Origin: Gloeocapsa sp. DLM2.Bin57
GTDB lineage: Bacteria; Cyanobacteriota; Cyanobacteriia; Cyanobacteriales; Gloeocapsaceae
Direction of reading: 5' to 3'
Assembly (NCBI GenBank): GCA_007693955.1
Contig: RECR01000050.1
Coordinates: forward strand, 1 to 64,000
DNA length: 64,000 nt
In this document: piece by piece, positions 62,379-64,000 of the stretch
How the letters are laid out: each line of letters starts with the position of its first letter
How positions within the stretch are numbered: the first letter of the stretch is position 1
Program-made: the position numbers and the translations under genes
Notes under the pieces: generated by a model
Database searches by the model: none
What the model was told of the DNA's origin: nothing
The model's input: only the letters and a program-made list of their open reading frames with translations

Positions 62379-62897
62379 CTAAGCTACTGCTGCTGCTGCG
62401 CGATCAAAGTAGCTAGAGATTTCAGACATTAAAGCGCTGCAATCACCAGGGGTGATGTTGTTACGATCTCCAGCGATCGCTAGTGCTGCGTCTTTCATTT
62501 TTTGAACGCCTACAGCAACTGAAGCTCCAGGAGTACCTAGTGCTACGTAGGTTTCACGTAAACCATTTAGACAACGATCTTCGAGTACACTTGCATCACC
62601 AGCAAAGATAGCATAGGTTACATAGCGTAGGATGATTTCCATGTCTCTTAAGCAAGCAGCCATACGACGGCTGGTGTAAGCATTTCCACCGGGAGCAATT
62701 AATTGAGGTTGCTCAGCAAAAAGAGCACGTGCTGCGTTGGTAACGATTGCAGATCCATTGCTGGTAATACGATTAACTGCATCCATACGTTTGTTGCTTT
62801 CGCTAACCATGGCGCTTAAAGCATCGATTTGAGAGCTGGATAAGAATTCGCCTCTGGCATCGGCTTGAGAAACAACTCTGGTAAATGCGTCGAACAT
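62379..62897 (-). CDS. cpcB: C-phycocyanin beta subunit
   Basis: This 172-residue biliprotein carries bilins at Cys82 (A-A-C-L-R-D-M-E) and at a second Cys near residue 153 (P-G-D-C-S-A-L). N-I-T-S-N near residue 45 and the methylated-Asn region are typical. The N-terminus [13 protein letters not shown] favours CpcB over PecB (which begins M-L-D-A-F). A CAGGAG ribosome-binding site lies before the ATG. Confidence 0.97.
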   Translation of the reverse strand: MFDAFTRVVSQADARGEFLSSSQIDALSAMVSESNKRMDAVNRITSNGSAIVTNAARALFAEQPQLIAPGGNAYTSRRMAACLRDMEIILRYVTYAIFAGDASVLEDRCLNGLRETYVALGTPGASVAVGVQKMKDAALAIAGDRNNITPGDCSALMSEISSYFDRAAAAVA

Positions 62898-63553
62898 TCG
62901 TTTTAATCTCCTGTTTGTTGTCTTTTTTTACTTTTATGAGAAACCAGTTTAATCTGGCTTGTCGTTGTCTGGGTTTTGATGTTTATTTATCTCATCTACC
63001 CCTCAGCTTCTTTTTATACAATGTCTTTTGGTCTTTTGCTATTACATATTGTTAAGTTGTTAAACTTGTTTGTTTACTTTTCTTAATATTTTCGAGACAT
63101 CTTTAATCTAGCTTAGTCTTACCTACTCAAGCTTTCCTATCTTTTGCCTCTTTTCCCCTTAATTGTTAACAAACCCTCAACAATCTCAGATTCTTAGCAA
63201 ATTTTGTTACACAACTTTACGTTTCTTAACTTTGTCGTGATAATTTTCTCAAGATTATGTGTATTTACTGAATTATTGAGTTTTTAAACAGGAAACAGGT
63301 TGTGATCGGTTGTAAACCTAATAAATAACTGTTTGCTTCAAAACCTCTAATTTGTTCAATCGCTACTGGAACTATGTAAGATCGAATGGAAAATAAAACG
63401 AGATCTTTAGGTTTTTGGTTTTAGGTTTTAGGGGTTAGGTATTAGGTTTTGTTATTTCTATATATTATATTTCACAAATGCCTTTTGCTTTTTGCCTTTT
63501 GACTTCTATTATATTTTTAGCTTTCTCTCAATCCATTTCATATAAGAATATTT
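62898..63553. other. upstream region of the cpc operon
   Basis: This 656-base gene-free stretch should hold the cpc promoter and a long 5' untranslated region, but no promoter can be named with confidence. It contains TTAGGTTTT-type tandem repeats at 63405-63455 and a T-C-rich run of CTTTTTGCCTTTT-like units near 63481-63500. A 21-codon ORF (63021-63086) looks like chance. The rest is AT-rich. Confidence 0.6.
63405..63455. repeat. TTAGG-type low-complexity tandem repeat
   Basis: Repeated units of GGTTTT and TTAGG (about seven in 50 bases) give a G/T-rich strand upstream of cpcB. It could form unusual single-stranded structure. It is not telomeric; such G/T runs are common intergenic repeats in this group. 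Confidence 0.65.
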
Positions 63554-63877
63554 TCAATAAATAACTCCTGCTACGTTTCCCGCTATGATAGGAATAATCA
63601 AAGGATCGTCATCAGATCTTGGACATTCGTTTGCTGTAATCACTTTTTCTTTCTCAAAGTTGGCTGAATTAATAATGATCGTAGCCCTTTCTTTATTGCA
63701 TATTCCCGCTAATAAACTCTTGTTGAGATTAAGATTGTCAATAGTCATCTCTCCAGAATTAACAATTCCATATTGATTATTTTCAATTGTCAAGTTTCTC
63801 ACGGTTAGATTACCGTCATTACTAATACCTATCCCAAGAGGATGATTAACTATCTCTATATAGCAATCAGAAATGAT
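63554..63877 (-). pseudogene. C-terminal fragment of a right-handed beta-helix protein
   Basis: The open frame extends from after a TAA at 63878-63880 to the stop at 63554. It contains repeating units of about 18-20 residues: G-I-S-N-D-G-N-L-T-V-R-N-L, G-I-V-N-S-G-E-M-T-I-D-N-L and G-I-C-N-K-E-R-A-T-I-I-I. This fits rungs of a parallel beta-helix such as in pectate-lyase-like surface proteins. No ATG precedes the repeats. A GTG at 63802 could start a short 82-residue product, but the repeat continues upstream of it, so a truncated or broken gene is more likely. Confidence 0.6.
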
Positions 63878-63943
63878 TTATGAGAACAAAGTAGGAATTT
63901 TTCATGGAGCAAGTGCGACTGCAATACTAATTTTTTAAGCGTT

Positions 63944-63971
63944 CTCCAAGAGCTCCGCGCCATCGGTGCGC
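63944..63971. repeat. short GC-rich palindromic repeat
   Basis: GCGCC-ATC-GGTGCGC and CTCCAAGAG-type pairing form a weak hairpin, similar in flavour to the repeat at 58255-58351. It lies at the right edge of the window and may be part of a larger repeat. Confidence 0.4.
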
Positions 63972-64000
63972 TAATCTTACAAGTTTTTCCTAAGAATAGT

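Noticed and set aside
62379-62897. Phycoerythrocyanin beta (PecB) instead of CpcB.
   Set aside because: The N-terminus M-F-D-A-F and the region around Cys82 match C-phycocyanin. PecB begins M-L-D-A-F and differs around the chromophore.
63021-63086. A 21-codon ORF upstream of cpcB starting at ATG 63021.
   Set aside because: Too short, low-complexity and AT-rich, with no recognisable small photosystem subunit sequence or ribosome-binding site. Treated as chance.
63405-63455. Telomere-like repeat implying a linear replicon end.
   Set aside because: The G/T repeats are irregular, lie inside the chromosome upstream of cpcB and match common cyanobacterial intergenic low-complexity tracts.

Overview
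The window is chromosomal DNA from a cyanobacterium. It carries the phycocyanin operon (cpcB, cpcA, cpcE, cpcF), magnesium chelatase chlI, the divinyl reductase bciB, a GUN4-domain protein, a cyanobacterial-type menA and 4-hydroxybenzoate prenyltransferase, Psb27, a Psb28-family protein, a high-light-inducible protein and CP12. The octamer GCGATCGC (HIP1) recurs throughout, as in many cyanobacterial genomes. Base composition is moderately AT-rich and coding is dense on both strands. The genus cannot be fixed from the sequence alone. No prophage, intact insertion sequence, CRISPR array or rRNA operon was found. One tRNA-Ser(GGA) is present.

Layout: 1-8.3 kb holds a gene tail, a methyltransferase, chlI, an MCE-type lipid transport pair (MlaF and MlaD-like), a Wzm/Wzt polysaccharide exporter followed by a second methyltransferase, and bciB. 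8.3-17 kb holds purB, a sulfotransferase, a TIGR01777 epimerase, a Psb28-like protein, clpS, a DUF2103 gene, the prenyltransferase, a B12-binding radical SAM protein with a small partner gene, a GAF histidine kinase and the tRNA. 17-31.8 kb holds menA with a GUN4 gene, a secreted PEP-CTERM protein, an HLIP, a cobalamin riboswitch with a CobW GTPase, smc, an oxidoreductase, an M20 amidohydrolase, an FHA protein, clpB and an rRNA methyltransferase. 31.8-47.8 kb holds an FHA-PAS-GGDEF-EAL protein, a MidA-type methyltransferase, a sugar dehydratase with two glycosyltransferases, pnp, a ctp protease, purD, a CsbD protein, trmB, a phosphoesterase and a FIST sensor. 47.8-58.1 kb holds cp12, a damaged toxin-antitoxin locus, a metF-like gene, trpS, a HIT gene, fni, rpsF, psb27 and the sulfate importer operon sbp-cysT-cysW-cysA. 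58.1-64 kb holds a hairpin-rich repeat, a HicB gene with a broken HicA-like partner, small conserved genes, the cpc operon and a fragment of a beta-helix protein.

Most of the window is housekeeping and photosynthetic. The least ordinary parts are the toxin-antitoxin locus near 49 kb, with a disrupted toxin frame and a 58-bp duplicated piece of the antitoxin behind it; the second decayed pair near 58.6 kb; the riboswitch-controlled CobW; the envelope glycan genes, including two glycosyltransferases whose start codons are five bases apart; the repeat-derived tail of Wzt; and several families of short dispersed or palindromic repeats. No clearly new multigene system was found.
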